DNA of 64,000 nt, taken from positions 1 through 64,000 of the forward strand of contig NZ_GL876934.1 of the NCBI RefSeq assembly GCF_000192575.1. Reading direction: 5' to 3'. How positions within the stretch are numbered: position 1 is the first letter of the stretch; every line of letters begins with the position of its first letter. A program made the translations under genes and the position numbers. This DNA comes from Novosphingobium nitrogenifigens DSM 19370. GTDB lineage: Bacteria; Pseudomonadota; Alphaproteobacteria; Sphingomonadales; Sphingomonadaceae. Under the pieces are notes generated by a model. That model was not told where the DNA came from. It did not search any database and saw nothing but the letters and a program-made list of their open reading frames with translations. Below, one piece after another: positions 32,325 to 41,740 of the stretch.

Positions 32325-34369
32325 TCGGCCGGGACCAGCGTGTCGGGGATTTCGTGCACGCTCGGGCGATCGAACGCGACGGCCTGAAAACAGGCACGGA
32401 TCGCAAAGACCAGAACCGAAGCGACAACAGCCAGGAACAGCGCGCAAAGTCCCGCATCGATGCGGTCGTTGACCAGCATCTGGTGCATCTGCGCCATCGA
32501 TTTTGCCGGGCCCAGCAATTCGCCCCGATCGAGCGCGGCTTTCACTTTGCCCGCATGGGCAAGGAAGCCGACGCGCGGATCGGCCGACGCGATTTTCAGC
32601 ACACCCGCGCTGACCGTGCAGATCAGCAGCCAAGCCGTCGGCAGCAAAGTAACCCAGGCATGGCGCTGCTGCTTCATGCGGAACAGCACCACGCTCGACA
32701 GCATCAGCGCGACGGCCGCCAGCATCTGGTTGGAAATGCCGAACACCGGCCACAGCGTGTTGACCCCGCCCATCGGGTCGGTGACGCCCTGATAGAGGAA
32801 AAAGCCCCAGGCCGCGACGCACAGTCCGGTGCAGACAAGGCTCGGCAAGGCGCCCTTGCCCGCCCGGAACGAGGGCACGGCCAGCCCGATCAGATCCTGC
32901 AACATGAAACGCCCGGCACGCGTCCCCGCATCGACCGCTGTCAGGATGAACAGCGCCTCGAACAGGATCGCGAAGTGATACCAGAACGCCTTCATCGCGG
33001 CGCCGCCGAACAGATGGCTGAAAATCTCGGCCATGCCGACGGCAAGCGTCGGCGCCCCGCCCGCGCGGCTGATGATCGTCTTTTCCCCGACTTCGCGGGC
33101 CACGTGGGCGATCGTGTCGGGCGTCACGGCAAAGCCCATGGCTGACACGGCAACGGCCGCATGGGCGGGATCGGTCCCGACTACGGCGGCCGGGCTGTTC
33201 ATGGCGAAATAGACGCCCGGATCGATGATCGAGGCACCAACCAGCGCCATGATCGCGACGAACGCTTCCATCAGCATGGCGCCATAGCCGATCATCGGCG
33301 CGTCATCCTCGGTCGCGATCAGCTTGGGCGTCGTGCCGCTGGAAATCAGCGCATGGAACCCCGACACTGCACCGCAGGCAATCGTGATGAAGAGGAACGG
33401 GAACAGGCCCCCGGCCCAGACCGGGCCATTACCCGCGACAAAGGCGGTGAGCGCAGGCATGCGCAGCGGCGGCGCGGTGATCGCGATCCCGACCGCCAGC
33501 GCGGCGATCGCCCCGATCTTGAGGAACGTCGAAAGATAGTCGCGCGGCGCGAGCAGGAGCCAGACGGGCAGGACCGACGCCACCGCGCCATAGCCGATCA
33601 GCACCCAGCACAATTGCACCGGCGTCAGCGTAAAGATCGGTCCCCACACCGGCGAGGCCGCGATCTGCTGTCCATAGACGATGGCGGCGAAGAGGCCGAT
33701 GAGGCCCAGAATCGAGACTTCGCCGACGCGGCCGGGACGCACGAACCGGGTATAAAGCCCCATGAAGAGCGCAAGCGGCACCGTCGCGGCCACCGTGAAC
33801 AGGCCCCACGGGCTTTCCGCCAGCGCCTTGACCACGATCAGCGCCAGCACCGCGAGCACGATCACCATGATCATGAACGTGCCGAACAGGGCGATGGTCC
33901 CGGCCGCATTGCCCATTTCGAGGCGGACGAGTTCGCCCAGCGACTTGCCGTCGCGCCGCATGGAAATGAAGAGGACCATGAAATCCTGCACCGCCCCGGC
34001 CAGAACGACACCGAAGACGATCCACAAGGTTCCCGGCAGATAGCCCATCTGCGCGGCCAGGACCGGCCCCACCAGTGGCCCCGCTCCGGCGATCGCGGCA
34101 AAGTGATGACCGAAAAGAACGACACGGTCGGTCGCAACATAATCGAGCCCGTCCGCACGGCGCACCGCAGGCGTCGGGCGGGTACCGTCGATCCCCAGCA
34201 CGACATGCGCGATGTAGAGCGCGTAATAGCGATAGGCGACCAGAAAGCAGCTGACGGCGGCAAAGACCAACCAGAGCGCGTTGACATTTTCCCCGCGCAT
34301 GACGGCAAGGTTTGCCAATGCTCCGAGCCCGGCAAGCGCCAGAGCGATCCATGGACCGTGCTGTTTCAT
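32321..34369 (-). CDS. cstA: CstA-family carbon-starvation transporter
   Basis: A 682-residue membrane protein with many hydrophobic helices and the CstA signatures DGLDYVATDRVVLFGHHFAAIAGAGPLVGPVLAAQMGYLPG (in pieces) and VSGFHALISSGTTPKLI. ATG at 34369 starts MKQHGPWIALALAG. The open frame continues far upstream only because it crosses the cytochrome gene in another frame. CstA and BtsT take up peptides or pyruvate during carbon limitation. It is followed by ybdD. The cytochrome gene lies 113 bases upstream on the same strand. Confidence 0.92.
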   Translation of the reverse strand: MKQHGPWIALALAGLGALANLAVMRGENVNALWLVFAAVSCFLVAYRYYALYIAHVVLGIDGTRPTPAVRRADGLDYVATDRVVLFGHHFAAIAGAGPLVGPVLAAQMGYLPGTLWIVFGVVLAGAVQDFMVLFISMRRDGKSLGELVRLEMGNAAGTIALFGTFMIMVIVLAVLALIVVKALAESPWGLFTVAATVPLALFMGLYTRFVRPGRVGEVSILGLIGLFAAIVYGQQIAASPVWGPIFTLTPVQLCWVLIGYGAVASVLPVWLLLAPRDYLSTFLKIGAIAALAVGIAITAPPLRMPALTAFVAGNGPVWAGGLFPFLFITIACGAVSGFHALISSGTTPKLIATEDDAPMIGYGAMLMEAFVAIMALVGASIIDPGVYFAMNSPAAVVGTDPAHAAVAVSAMGFAVTPDTIAHVAREVGEKTIISRAGGAPTLAVGMAEIFSHLFGGAAMKAFWYHFAILFEALFILTAVDAGTRAGRFMLQDLIGLAVPSFRAGKGALPSLVCTGLCVAAWGFFLYQGVTDPMGGVNTLWPVFGISNQMLAAVALMLSSVVLFRMKQQRHAWVTLLPTAWLLICTVSAGVLKIASADPRVGFLAHAGKVKAALDRGELLGPAKSMAQMHQMLVNDRIDAGLCALFLAVVASVLVFAIRACFQAVAFDRPSVHEIPDTLVPAE

Positions 34370-34482
34370 CGTGACGACACCCTCTTGCAGTCGGCCCGAC
34401 ACTTCGTTGGACGGAAACGATTTCCCGTCATGTCGCGACACTGGTGTCCAGTCTTGCACCACCAACGCGCAAACCGCAATCG

Positions 34483-35763
34483 TCAGTCGCGCAGACCCGA
34501 TCGCGGAAAATCGCGCATGAGCGAATTGGCCGGTTGCGCCGGAGGAGACATGGGGTGCGACATCGGGCCCGAAGCCGGGCGTGATACCGTAAGCCCGACG
34601 CGATTGCCGATGCGGAAGCCGGTCGGCTTGTGACACCCCTCGCAAACCGTGCCGAAAGTGCCCTTGTGGACATCGTCCTTGCGGTGACAGTCGATGCACT
34701 GGCTGCCGACCTTGACCTTGTCGACCGATTTGGGGTGGCACGCGACACAGGCGACGCGCACGTGATGCCCGATCAGCGGGAATCCTGTGCGGGCATGATC
34801 GAAGGTCGCCACTTTCCACGTCGCCTGGCTGTGGCAGCTTTCGCATTTCGGTCCGTCGGCGCCCTTGTGCACGTCTTCGCGCACATGGCAGCCGATGCAG
34901 GGAACCGGCGCGCGATCGGGCCGGACCGTGCGGGGATGGCAAGTGACGCAGGCAAGGATCCGATGGGCCCCACGCAAGGGGAACGCAGCTACCTTGTCAT
35001 GATCGAACGCGATCGTGCGCCAATTGGCGGTCCCGTGGCAGGTCTCGCAACGCGGTCCATCGGCGCCGCGATGGACGTCCTGTTTCACATGACAGGCGGC
35101 ACAGGCCGTCGACACCCCTTTCCAGTGTTCCCCGACATGACACCCCAGACAGGCGACCGTCCGGTGCGCTCCGGTCAGGGGGTAATGCGTGCGGTCGTGA
35201 TCGAACGGCAGCACATCGCGCCAACGGGCGGTGGTGTGACACGACTGGCACGAGGGACCCAGCCCGCCGCGATGCACGTCCTGTCGCACGTGACAGGCAA
35301 CGCAGGCCTGCGGGGTTTCCCTGAAACGCACCATGCCCTTGTGACAGGCCACGCAAGACGTCCTTACATGTGCCCCGGTCAGGCGATAGGCCGTCTGGCG
35401 ATCATGATGGAAATGCGCGCGATCGAGCAGGACCAGTCCTTGCGACGTCCCGCGATGCTCGACGTGACACGACCGGCACGATTGCCCTTGCGCCATGATC
35501 CCGTGCCAGCGCGTGCGGCTCGCCAGATCGCGGGCAATCCCGGTGTGGCACGACAGGCATTGCCCGTTCTGCGCCTGTTTGTGAAACGAGACGTGGCACG
35601 CGTTGCAGCGGGTTTCGAGACGGGCATGGGCCGGGGACAAGGGTCCCGGACTGACCAGCCGCTCGATCACCGTTTCTGCGCGCAAGGCGGCTCCGGACGC
35701 GGCGAACACCGCCCCCAGCGCCAGCGCGAGCAAGACCAGCGAAAGGCGCCGCAAACCACCCAT
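34483..35763 (-). CDS. periplasmic multiheme cytochrome c with 15 CxxCH motifs
   Basis: A 426-residue protein with a signal peptide (LSLVLLALALGAVFAASGAALRA) and fifteen CxxCH heme motifs, spaced in repeated blocks such as CxxCHVxQDVHxGxxGPxCxxCH followed by FDHD and LTGAHR. The repeat unit appears about four times, so the protein probably grew by duplication. The C terminus is Pro/Ser-rich. Its start codon overlaps the stop of the b-type membrane protein gene. It should act as a periplasmic electron wire or a multiheme reductase; no known catalytic family is recognised. Confidence 0.88.
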   Translation of the reverse strand: MGGLRRLSLVLLALALGAVFAASGAALRAETVIERLVSPGPLSPAHARLETRCNACHVSFHKQAQNGQCLSCHTGIARDLASRTRWHGIMAQGQSCRSCHVEHRGTSQGLVLLDRAHFHHDRQTAYRLTGAHVRTSCVACHKGMVRFRETPQACVACHVRQDVHRGGLGPSCQSCHTTARWRDVLPFDHDRTHYPLTGAHRTVACLGCHVGEHWKGVSTACAACHVKQDVHRGADGPRCETCHGTANWRTIAFDHDKVAAFPLRGAHRILACVTCHPRTVRPDRAPVPCIGCHVREDVHKGADGPKCESCHSQATWKVATFDHARTGFPLIGHHVRVACVACHPKSVDKVKVGSQCIDCHRKDDVHKGTFGTVCEGCHKPTGFRIGNRVGLTVSRPASGPMSHPMSPPAQPANSLMRDFPRSGLRD

Positions 35764-36434
35764 CAGTAGGCATGGGCCATGTAAACGTGGAGAAGCACCG
35801 CAGGCACGAGCACCATGAACAGCGGTATGTGCGCATAGTGCCAGACTTCGCCAGCGCGATCGAGCGCGGCCGCAATCCCAGCCGCACGGCGCGCCGCATT
35901 CCGGCGGCGACGGGCAAGGCGCATCTCCGACCCCTCTCCCGCAGCAGCCAGATCCGCCTCGGCCACGGCAAGCGCCCCTGCCATCCTTGCACGCAACCGC
36001 CGCCCCGCCCCGAGGAGGTATCGCCCTGAAACGCCGCTCGCCACCACCAGCAAGGTCGCACCAAGCGCGAAACTGCTGTTGATGGACCCCCACGCGAAAC
36101 GCGCATGGCACAGCACGGCCAAGGGCCCCGCCAGTCCCAGCAGGATATGGGCATTGTACCACCAGCCAACCGAACGACGAGCCCGCGTCACGGCCCCCAG
36201 ACGCTTGCGGATCGAGAAACAGAGGACCAGCAGCATCGCCAGCGATCCGCACAGCCCGAGGAGATAGCCGGGCCAGCCACGGGGATCGAAAACCGCGTCC
36301 CCGCGATGCTGCCAGCCCAGGCCCAGCGCCACCAGCACGGTCATGGCCACCACGCCGTCAATCCAGACAGACGAGGATCGCCGTTCGACGCCGCCGAGTG
36401 CTTCCGTTCCGGTCATTTCGGCACACGCATTCAT
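35763..36434 (-). CDS. b-type cytochrome-like membrane protein, partner of the multiheme protein
   Basis: A 223-residue membrane protein with about five hydrophobic segments. Candidate heme-ligand histidines occur in paired positions: WWYNAHILLGLAGPLAVLCH and VWHYAHIPLFMVLVPAVLLH. Between them is a charged cytoplasmic loop rich in Arg and Ala. The layout fits a di-heme membrane cytochrome that moves electrons between quinone or a cytoplasmic donor and the periplasmic multiheme protein. ATG at 36434 is chosen; a longer TTG start at 36482 is possible. The gene end overlaps the next gene. Confidence 0.75.
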   Translation of the reverse strand: MNACAEMTGTEALGGVERRSSSVWIDGVVAMTVLVALGLGWQHRGDAVFDPRGWPGYLLGLCGSLAMLLVLCFSIRKRLGAVTRARRSVGWWYNAHILLGLAGPLAVLCHARFAWGSINSSFALGATLLVVASGVSGRYLLGAGRRLRARMAGALAVAEADLAAAGEGSEMRLARRRRNAARRAAGIAAALDRAGEVWHYAHIPLFMVLVPAVLLHVYMAHAY

Positions 36435-36597
36435 GTCAGGCCGAGCAATTTCCCCGCGAATCCACCGTAGTTTCGCGCCCAAGACCTGTGATGCCAGATT
36501 ATGCTGGAAATTGGTCGTCCTTTATTATCTGTATCGATGGGAAGCGGCCCTCCCCGACCGGGTCGCGCCCGAACTTCTGTCCAAGGTGCCGCGCGGC

Positions 36598-37923
36598 ATG
36601 ATCGCCACTGCCCTGCTCGTCCCCGTCTATGCCGTGCCGCTCGCAATCGCCGTTGCGGGGTGGGCGCTGCATCATCGGCGACGGAGCCGGCGCAACCGCG
36701 ACCTGCTGGTCCGCAACCGGGCGACCGGTCTTGCCGAACCACCGGGCATTCACCCGCGCATCGACCCGGCGCGCTGCATCGGTTGTGGCGCCTGTATCCG
36801 GGCATGCCCCGAAACCGATGCGCTCGGTCTGATCGGGCGTACGGCCGTGCTGATCGAGCCATGGGCCTGCATCGGCCACGGCACCTGCCGCGATGCCTGT
36901 CCGACCGATGCGATTACGCTCGCCATCGGCACACCCACGCGCGGCATTGCCATGCCGGTGCTGGGACCAGGCGGCGAAACCAGCGTCGCGGGCATCCACA
37001 TCGCGGGCGAACTGGGGGGGCTCGGCCTGATCCACAACGCGATCGATCAGGGGCGAGAAACCATCCACGCGATTGCCGACGCTCTTGGTGGGGAAACGGC
37101 ACCCGAACAACCCGACCTCTTCGATGTCGTCATCGTCGGTTGCGGCCCCGCCGGAATTTCCGCCAGCCTCGGTGCGCGCGAGCGCGGCCTGCACTTCGTC
37201 ACGCTCGATCAAGCGAACATCGGCGGATCGGTCACCCATTACCCGCGCGGCAAACTGGTCATGACGACCCCCGCGCACCTGCCGCTCATCGGCGAAGTGC
37301 GGCTGGGATCGATCAGCAAGGAAGGCCTGCTCGCCTATTGGCAGGATCTGTTCGAACGCACCGGACTTGCCCCCCGGTTCGAGGAACAGGTCCGCACGGT
37401 CACGTGCGAAGGCGATCATTTCACGGTGATCTCGGACAAGGGGCACTACCGCACCCGCCGCGTTTTGCTGGCAGTGGGACGGGGCGGTACGCCCCGCCGT
37501 CTCGGCATTGCCGGAGAGGATCTGGAAAAAGTCGTCTATCGCTTGTCCGACCCCGGCCAATATACCGGACATCGCGTCATGGTCGTGGGCGGCGGCGATT
37601 CCGCTCTGGAAGCCGCGATCGCCCTTGCCGAAGTTCCCGGCACCGACGTGACGCTCGTCCATCGCGGCCCGGCGTTCGCCCGCGCCAATGTCGCCAATCG
37701 CGACAGCGTCCACGCCCTTGCCGATCAGGGCCTGCTCACGCTTCGCCTGTCCGCGCACCTGACCGCCATTGCCCCCGCCACCGTCGCCATCGATGGCCCC
37801 GAAGGGCCCGAGCATTTCGACAACGACGCCGTCCTCGTCTGCGCGGGCGGAACCCTGCCCGGCGAATGGCTCTCGGCGATGGGCATTCGCATCGCCACAT
37901 TTCATGGAGAAGCAGTGCGCTAG
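36598..37923 (+). CDS. ferredoxin-FAD pyridine-nucleotide oxidoreductase, membrane-anchored
   Basis: About 441 residues. An N-terminal hydrophobic helix (TALLVPVYAVPLAIAVAGWAL) precedes a ferredoxin domain with CIGCGACIRACP and a second cluster CIGHGTCRDACP, in which His takes the place of the second Cys. An FAD domain (VVIVGCGPAGISAS) and NAD(P) domain (VMVVGGGDSALEAA) follow, as in thioredoxin-reductase-like proteins but without the redox CxxC. It is divergent from the cytochrome b/c pair, suggesting NAD(P)H or ferredoxin electrons enter that chain here. The start is uncertain: the frame stays open upstream to 36343. Confidence 0.8.
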   Translation: MIATALLVPVYAVPLAIAVAGWALHHRRRSRRNRDLLVRNRATGLAEPPGIHPRIDPARCIGCGACIRACPETDALGLIGRTAVLIEPWACIGHGTCRDACPTDAITLAIGTPTRGIAMPVLGPGGETSVAGIHIAGELGGLGLIHNAIDQGRETIHAIADALGGETAPEQPDLFDVVIVGCGPAGISASLGARERGLHFVTLDQANIGGSVTHYPRGKLVMTTPAHLPLIGEVRLGSISKEGLLAYWQDLFERTGLAPRFEEQVRTVTCEGDHFTVISDKGHYRTRRVLLAVGRGGTPRRLGIAGEDLEKVVYRLSDPGQYTGHRVMVVGGGDSALEAAIALAEVPGTDVTLVHRGPAFARANVANRDSVHALADQGLLTLRLSAHLTAIAPATVAIDGPEGPEHFDNDAVLVCAGGTLPGEWLSAMGIRIATFHGEAVR

Positions 37924-37932
37924 ACAGTAAGC

Positions 37933-39009
37933 TCAGGCCAGATGGAGCAAGTGGATCAGGCCAAGGCTGATCGTGCCGAGCGCAAGGAGGGAGAGGACGA
38001 CCGCCATGGTAACACGCCCTCCGGCACGGGCGATGGTGCGGACTTCGACCCCGAGCCCGAGCGCCGCCATCGAGACCACGGTCAGGAAACTTGCAAGCTG
38101 TCCCATCGGCGCCAGCAGGTCATGGGGTACCGCATCGAATGAACGCAGGCCGACCAGCGCCAGAAAGCCGACGATGAACCATGGCACGAGATGGTGGAGC
38201 CGGACATGGCTCCGCGCAGGAACCGGCACGCGATAAGGTTCGCTCTGGGCAGGCGTTCCGCCAAGACCCGGTGCGATCAGGGCCATGACCACGCAGACCG
38301 GGCCGAGCATCAGGACGCGCACCAGCTTGACCAGAGCGCCCATCTGCACCGCAACGGCGCCCATCGGCGCGGCAGCGGCAATCACCTGCGGCACTGCATA
38401 AACGGTCAGTCCGGCCAAAGCACCATACTGCAATCCATCGAGGCCCAGCGCTGCACCAAGCACAGGCAGGCCAAGCACGACGGCAACGCCGAAGATCGCG
38501 GTAAAGCCGATCGAGGCCGCCACATCGTCGCCATCGGCCCCGATCACCGGCGCCACGGCCGCAATCGCGGAATTGCCGCAAATCGAATTGCCGCACGCCA
38601 CCAGCAAGGCCATGCGCGGAGGCAGGCGCAGCATCCGCCCGATCGCATAGCTGGTACCGATCGCCAGCACGACCGTCGCCGCGATCCCCGCCATCAGACC
38701 CCATCCCGCCGCTGCAATCATCGCCGCGCTGACCGAGGCGCCCAGCAGGACCACCGCGATTTCGAGCAGGACTTTTGCGGAAAAGGCGATACCGGGAAAC
38801 CAGCGTCGCTGCGGCGTCCAGACCGTCCGCACCAGCGCGCCCAGCAGGATCGCGAGCACCAGGCTTTCGAGCCAGGCCCGCCCCCATACCATGCGCTCGA
38901 CCTGTTCCAGCGCCATCGCCGTGCCCGTGATGCCGAGGCACAGCAGCAGCCCCGGCACAAGCGAGCGGGAACCGGCGTAAGAGCGATGGACGAGATGCAG
39001 GACCGCCAT
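37933..39009 (-). CDS. YeiH-family putative anion exporter, copy 2
   Basis: A 358-residue paralogue of the 3046-4128 transporter, with WFPGIAFSAKVLLE, LLGASVSAAMIAAAG and CGNSICGNSAIAA. ATG at 39009 is preferred over the longer frame to 39060 because AAGGAG lies seven bases upstream and homology begins there. The LysR paralogue gene lies 105 bases upstream on the same strand. It ends nine bases from the convergent ferredoxin-reductase gene. A sulfur-oxyanion substrate is plausible but unproven. Confidence 0.85.
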   Translation of the reverse strand: MAVLHLVHRSYAGSRSLVPGLLLCLGITGTAMALEQVERMVWGRAWLESLVLAILLGALVRTVWTPQRRWFPGIAFSAKVLLEIAVVLLGASVSAAMIAAAGWGLMAGIAATVVLAIGTSYAIGRMLRLPPRMALLVACGNSICGNSAIAAVAPVIGADGDDVAASIGFTAIFGVAVVLGLPVLGAALGLDGLQYGALAGLTVYAVPQVIAAAAPMGAVAVQMGALVKLVRVLMLGPVCVVMALIAPGLGGTPAQSEPYRVPVPARSHVRLHHLVPWFIVGFLALVGLRSFDAVPHDLLAPMGQLASFLTVVSMAALGLGVEVRTIARAGGRVTMAVVLSLLALGTISLGLIHLLHLA

Positions 39010-39084
39010 GGGAAGATCTCCTTGGAACGGGAGACCTGATGCGCCATGGCATTCAATCACTCAAACGGATTGTAATTATCGTTT

Positions 39085-39103
39085 CAATCTCAAAACAAGA
39101 TTG
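39085..39103. promoter_or_regulatory. candidate LysR operator upstream of yeiH copy 2
   Basis: A perfect inverted repeat CAATCT-N7-AGATTG lies in the short spacer between the LysR and yeiH genes, 76 bases before the yeiH start. It is AT-rich, like the repeat at 2969-2993 in the first pair, though the half-sites differ. Confidence 0.4.
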
Positions 39104-39114
39104 ATTGTCTGCGA

Positions 39115-40005
39115 TCAGATGACCCAATCGGCCGCCGCTTCGTATCCGGCAATCGCATCAAGCAGCGCCTGCGCGGCTTTGCTGCGATAGCGTTCCTTGT
39201 GCCGAAGCGCGAAAAACGGCCGTTCGGGCATGTCGAAAGGCAGGACATGCAACAGCCTCCCCTGCACGGCCCCGGCCACGACCAGACGCGACAGAACAGC
39301 GCATCCCGCCCCTGCGACGACGGCGGAAAGGACCGCTTCGTTCGACGGCAGCGTCAGCACCACCGAAAGGTCGGCCGGGTCGATCCCCCGCGCGCGCATC
39401 ACCGCTTCGAAGGTCGAGCGCGTTCCCGATCCCTCTTCGCGCATGATCCAGCCCGTCGTACCGATCCATGCGTTCGAGACATGGGCGACCGGCTCGGTCC
39501 CCACCAGACACATGCGGTCGGTCCCCACCGCCACGCGCGCCAGCGCGGGGTCGTCGAGATCCCCTTCGACAAAGCCCAGCTCCGCCGTGCCATCCAGAAC
39601 CGCCCGCGCCGCGCCGTCGGTATTGGCGATCGAGACGGAAAGCTCGATCTGCGGATAGTGCCGCTTGAACCGGGCCAGCCGCTCGGGCAGCCAGTAGCCG
39701 GCAATTGTCTGGCTGGCGACGAGCGAGAGCCGCCCCCGGCGTAGCCCTTCCCAGTCAGCCAGGGCATGATGTGCTCCTTCGACACGGGCGAGAATGGCGC
39801 GCGCTTCGTCAAGGAACATCGCGCCCGCATCGGTCAGCTCGATCCGGCGCCCGACACGATGGAAGAGATGCACCTGATGCTGGTTTTCCAGCGCCGCGAC
39901 CGCTCCACTCACGGCGGACTGCGTGATGTGCAGTGCTTCTGCCGCGCGAGTCATGTTGAGCCGTTCGGCGACCGCGACAAAGATCCGGAGTTGTTCGAGC
40001 GTCAT
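39115..40005 (-). CDS. LysR-family regulator (YeiE/CysB-like), copy 2
   Basis: A 296-residue regulator closely similar along its whole length to the one at 1949-2839: TLEQLRIFVAVAE at the start, ASQTIAGYWLPERL, GSGTRSTFEA and RYRSKAAQALLDAI near the end. It is followed on the same strand by a YeiH gene, repeating the arrangement of the first pair. It starts 20 bases after the Lrp gene stop, so read-through from that gene is possible. It probably activates its yeiH. Confidence 0.88.
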   Translation of the reverse strand: MTLEQLRIFVAVAERLNMTRAAEALHITQSAVSGAVAALENQHQVHLFHRVGRRIELTDAGAMFLDEARAILARVEGAHHALADWEGLRRGRLSLVASQTIAGYWLPERLARFKRHYPQIELSVSIANTDGAARAVLDGTAELGFVEGDLDDPALARVAVGTDRMCLVGTEPVAHVSNAWIGTTGWIMREEGSGTRSTFEAVMRARGIDPADLSVVLTLPSNEAVLSAVVAGAGCAVLSRLVVAGAVQGRLLHVLPFDMPERPFFALRHKERYRSKAAQALLDAIAGYEAAADWVI

Positions 40006-40025
40006 GACAAACCTCGCGCCTCGAC

Positions 40026-40493
40026 TTACTTGCGGTTGCGCGGCGGGCGCAAGGCATCGCGCATGGCGATGCTCGAACTGATCCGCGTCACGCCCGGCAA
40101 TCGCGAGAGCACTTCGCCGTGGAGCACTTCATAGGCCGCTACACTGTCGGTCCGCACGCGCAACCAGTAATCGACGTCGCCGGTCATCAGGAAGCATTCC
40201 CGGATTTCCGGCCATTGCCGCACCGCATGTTCGAACCGCGAGAGGTATTCCTCGGTCTGCCGGTCGAGCGTGACCTGCACCACCACGTCGACGCCGTTAT
40301 CCTCTTCGCCTTCGGGTCCGATCACGGCAGTATAGCCGCGAATGACACCCGAATCCTCGAGCAGCTTGATCCGCCGCAGACAGGCCGACGGCGACAGCCC
40401 GACCGCATCGGCGATCTCGGAATTGGGCATACGCCCGTTGATCCGCAACAGGCGAAGGATGGCACGATCCGTGGCATCTGCAGCCTTTGACAT
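40026..40493 (-). CDS. Lrp/AsnC-family regulator of the D-alanine operon
   Basis: A 155-residue Lrp-type regulator. The helix-turn-helix lies in TDRAILRLLRINGRMPNSEIADAVGLSPSACLRRIKLLEDSGVI. The RAM ligand domain follows with VQVTLDRQTEEYLSRFE and FLMTGDVDYWLRVRT. It is divergent from the alanine racemase gene, as DadR/Lrp regulators are from dad operons, so D- or L-alanine is the likely effector. Confidence 0.88.
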   Translation of the reverse strand: MSKAADATDRAILRLLRINGRMPNSEIADAVGLSPSACLRRIKLLEDSGVIRGYTAVIGPEGEEDNGVDVVVQVTLDRQTEEYLSRFEHAVRQWPEIRECFLMTGDVDYWLRVRTDSVAAYEVLHGEVLSRLPGVTRISSSIAMRDALRPPRNRK

Positions 40494-40508
40494 ATTCCCC
40501 CAAATCTC

Positions 40509-40585
40509 TCGCAGATTATGCGATTACAAGATAAAAAATAACGATATATGCGCCTCTTTGGCAAGACGTTTGAAACGATCTGCGA
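40509..40585. promoter_or_regulatory. candidate Lrp control region with distant inverted repeat
   Basis: Between the divergent lrp and racemase genes, TCGCAGAT (40509-40516) and its exact inverse ATCTGCGA (40578-40585) are about six helical turns apart, flanking an AT-rich tract. Multiple phased sites suit octameric Lrp proteins. Assignment is by eye. Confidence 0.4.
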
Positions 40586-40621
40586 TAAACTTTCAACACT
40601 GGACAAGGCGCTGGAGGCTTC

Positions 40622-41740
40622 GTGACTGCAGGGGCAACACTGACCATCGATCTGGGCGCGCTGGCGGCGAATTATCGCCTGATCCGGCAGCAGGTGAGCC
40701 CCGCGCAAGTCGCGGGCGTGGTCAAGGCTGACGGCTATGGCCTGGGCGCGGCGCTGGTCGCGCGAACCCTGATCGACGAAGGCTGCCGCCACTTCTGCGT
40801 CGCCCTGCTCGGCGAAGCGGCCGCCCTTGTTCCCCATGTCCGGGGCGAAGCGGACGTATTCGTGCTCAACGGCCTGCTTCCCGGCGACGAGGCGGAATGT
40901 GCGACACTGGGCGCGATCCCCGTACTCAATTCGCTCGACCAGATCGAGCTGTGGTCGGCGCAGGCCAGGGCGCGTGGCCGCAAGCTGCCCGCCATGCTGC
41001 AATTCGACACCGGCATGTCGCGCATGGGTCTCTCACCCGAAGAGATCGACCGGCTCCTTGCCACACCCGACGTGCTCGACCCGATCGATGTGCGCTTCCT
41101 CATCAGCCACCTTGCCTGCGCCGACGATCCGACGGCGGCGGCCAATGCCGAACAGGCCGAACGGTTCCGTGCGATCACCGCGCATTTCCCCGGCGTTCCC
41201 CGCGCACTCGACAACAGCGGCGGCTCGTTCCTCGATCGCGGCCATTTCGACCTCGTGCGCGCAGGGATCGCCCTTTACGGCGGCGCCCCGCGTGCGGGTG
41301 CCAATCCGATGCATGCCGTGGTCGCACTCGAAGCCCGCATTGCGCAATTGCGCACGATCCCGGCGGGGACGGGCGTCGGCTATGGCCTGACATTCCGTGC
41401 CGAACGTGAAACCCGCATCGCCACGATCCAGGTCGGCTATGCCGATGGCTGGCCCCGCTGTCTCGGCAATCGGGGTGCTGCCTATATCGGCGGCGTACGC
41501 GCACCGATTGCGGGACGCGTATCGATGGACAGCATCACGCTCGACGTCACCGACGTTCCGGCAGAGCATCTCTTTCCCGGCGCCCCGGTCGAACTGGTCG
41601 GCCCTCACCAGTCGATCGACGATGTCGCCAACGACGCCGGAACCATTTCCTACGAAATCCTCACCCAGCTCAGCCGCCGTTACGACCGGATCGTCGTCCC
41701 CGTGACGGAAGGTGCGCACAACCGGAGCCTCGCCCAATGA
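40622..41740 (+). CDS. dadX: alanine racemase, catabolic type
   Basis: A 372-residue PLP alanine racemase of normal length. The PLP lysine lies in [12 protein letters not shown] near residue 39. The barrel has FDTGMSRMG and [25 protein letters not shown], and the catalytic Tyr region is VGYADGWPR with [14 protein letters not shown] start with GGAGG five bases upstream. It overlaps dadA by four bases. With dadA it converts L-alanine to D-alanine and then pyruvate, so it is catabolic rather than the cell-wall enzyme. Confidence 0.9.
   Translation: MTAGATLTIDLGALAANYRLIRQQVSPAQVAGVVKADGYGLGAALVARTLIDEGCRHFCVALLGEAAALVPHVRGEADVFVLNGLLPGDEAECATLGAIPVLNSLDQIELWSAQARARGRKLPAMLQFDTGMSRMGLSPEEIDRLLATPDVLDPIDVRFLISHLACADDPTAAANAEQAERFRAITAHFPGVPRALDNSGGSFLDRGHFDLVRAGIALYGGAPRAGANPMHAVVALEARIAQLRTIPAGTGVGYGLTFRAERETRIATIQVGYADGWPRCLGNRGAAYIGGVRAPIAGRVSMDSITLDVTDVPAEHLFPGAPVELVGPHQSIDDVANDAGTISYEILTQLSRRYDRIVVPVTEGAHNRSLAQ

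Noticed and set aside
39061..39114. longer start for yeiH copy 2 reaching 39060
   Set aside because: The 17 extra residues lack homology and lie upstream of the AAGGAG ribosome binding site.
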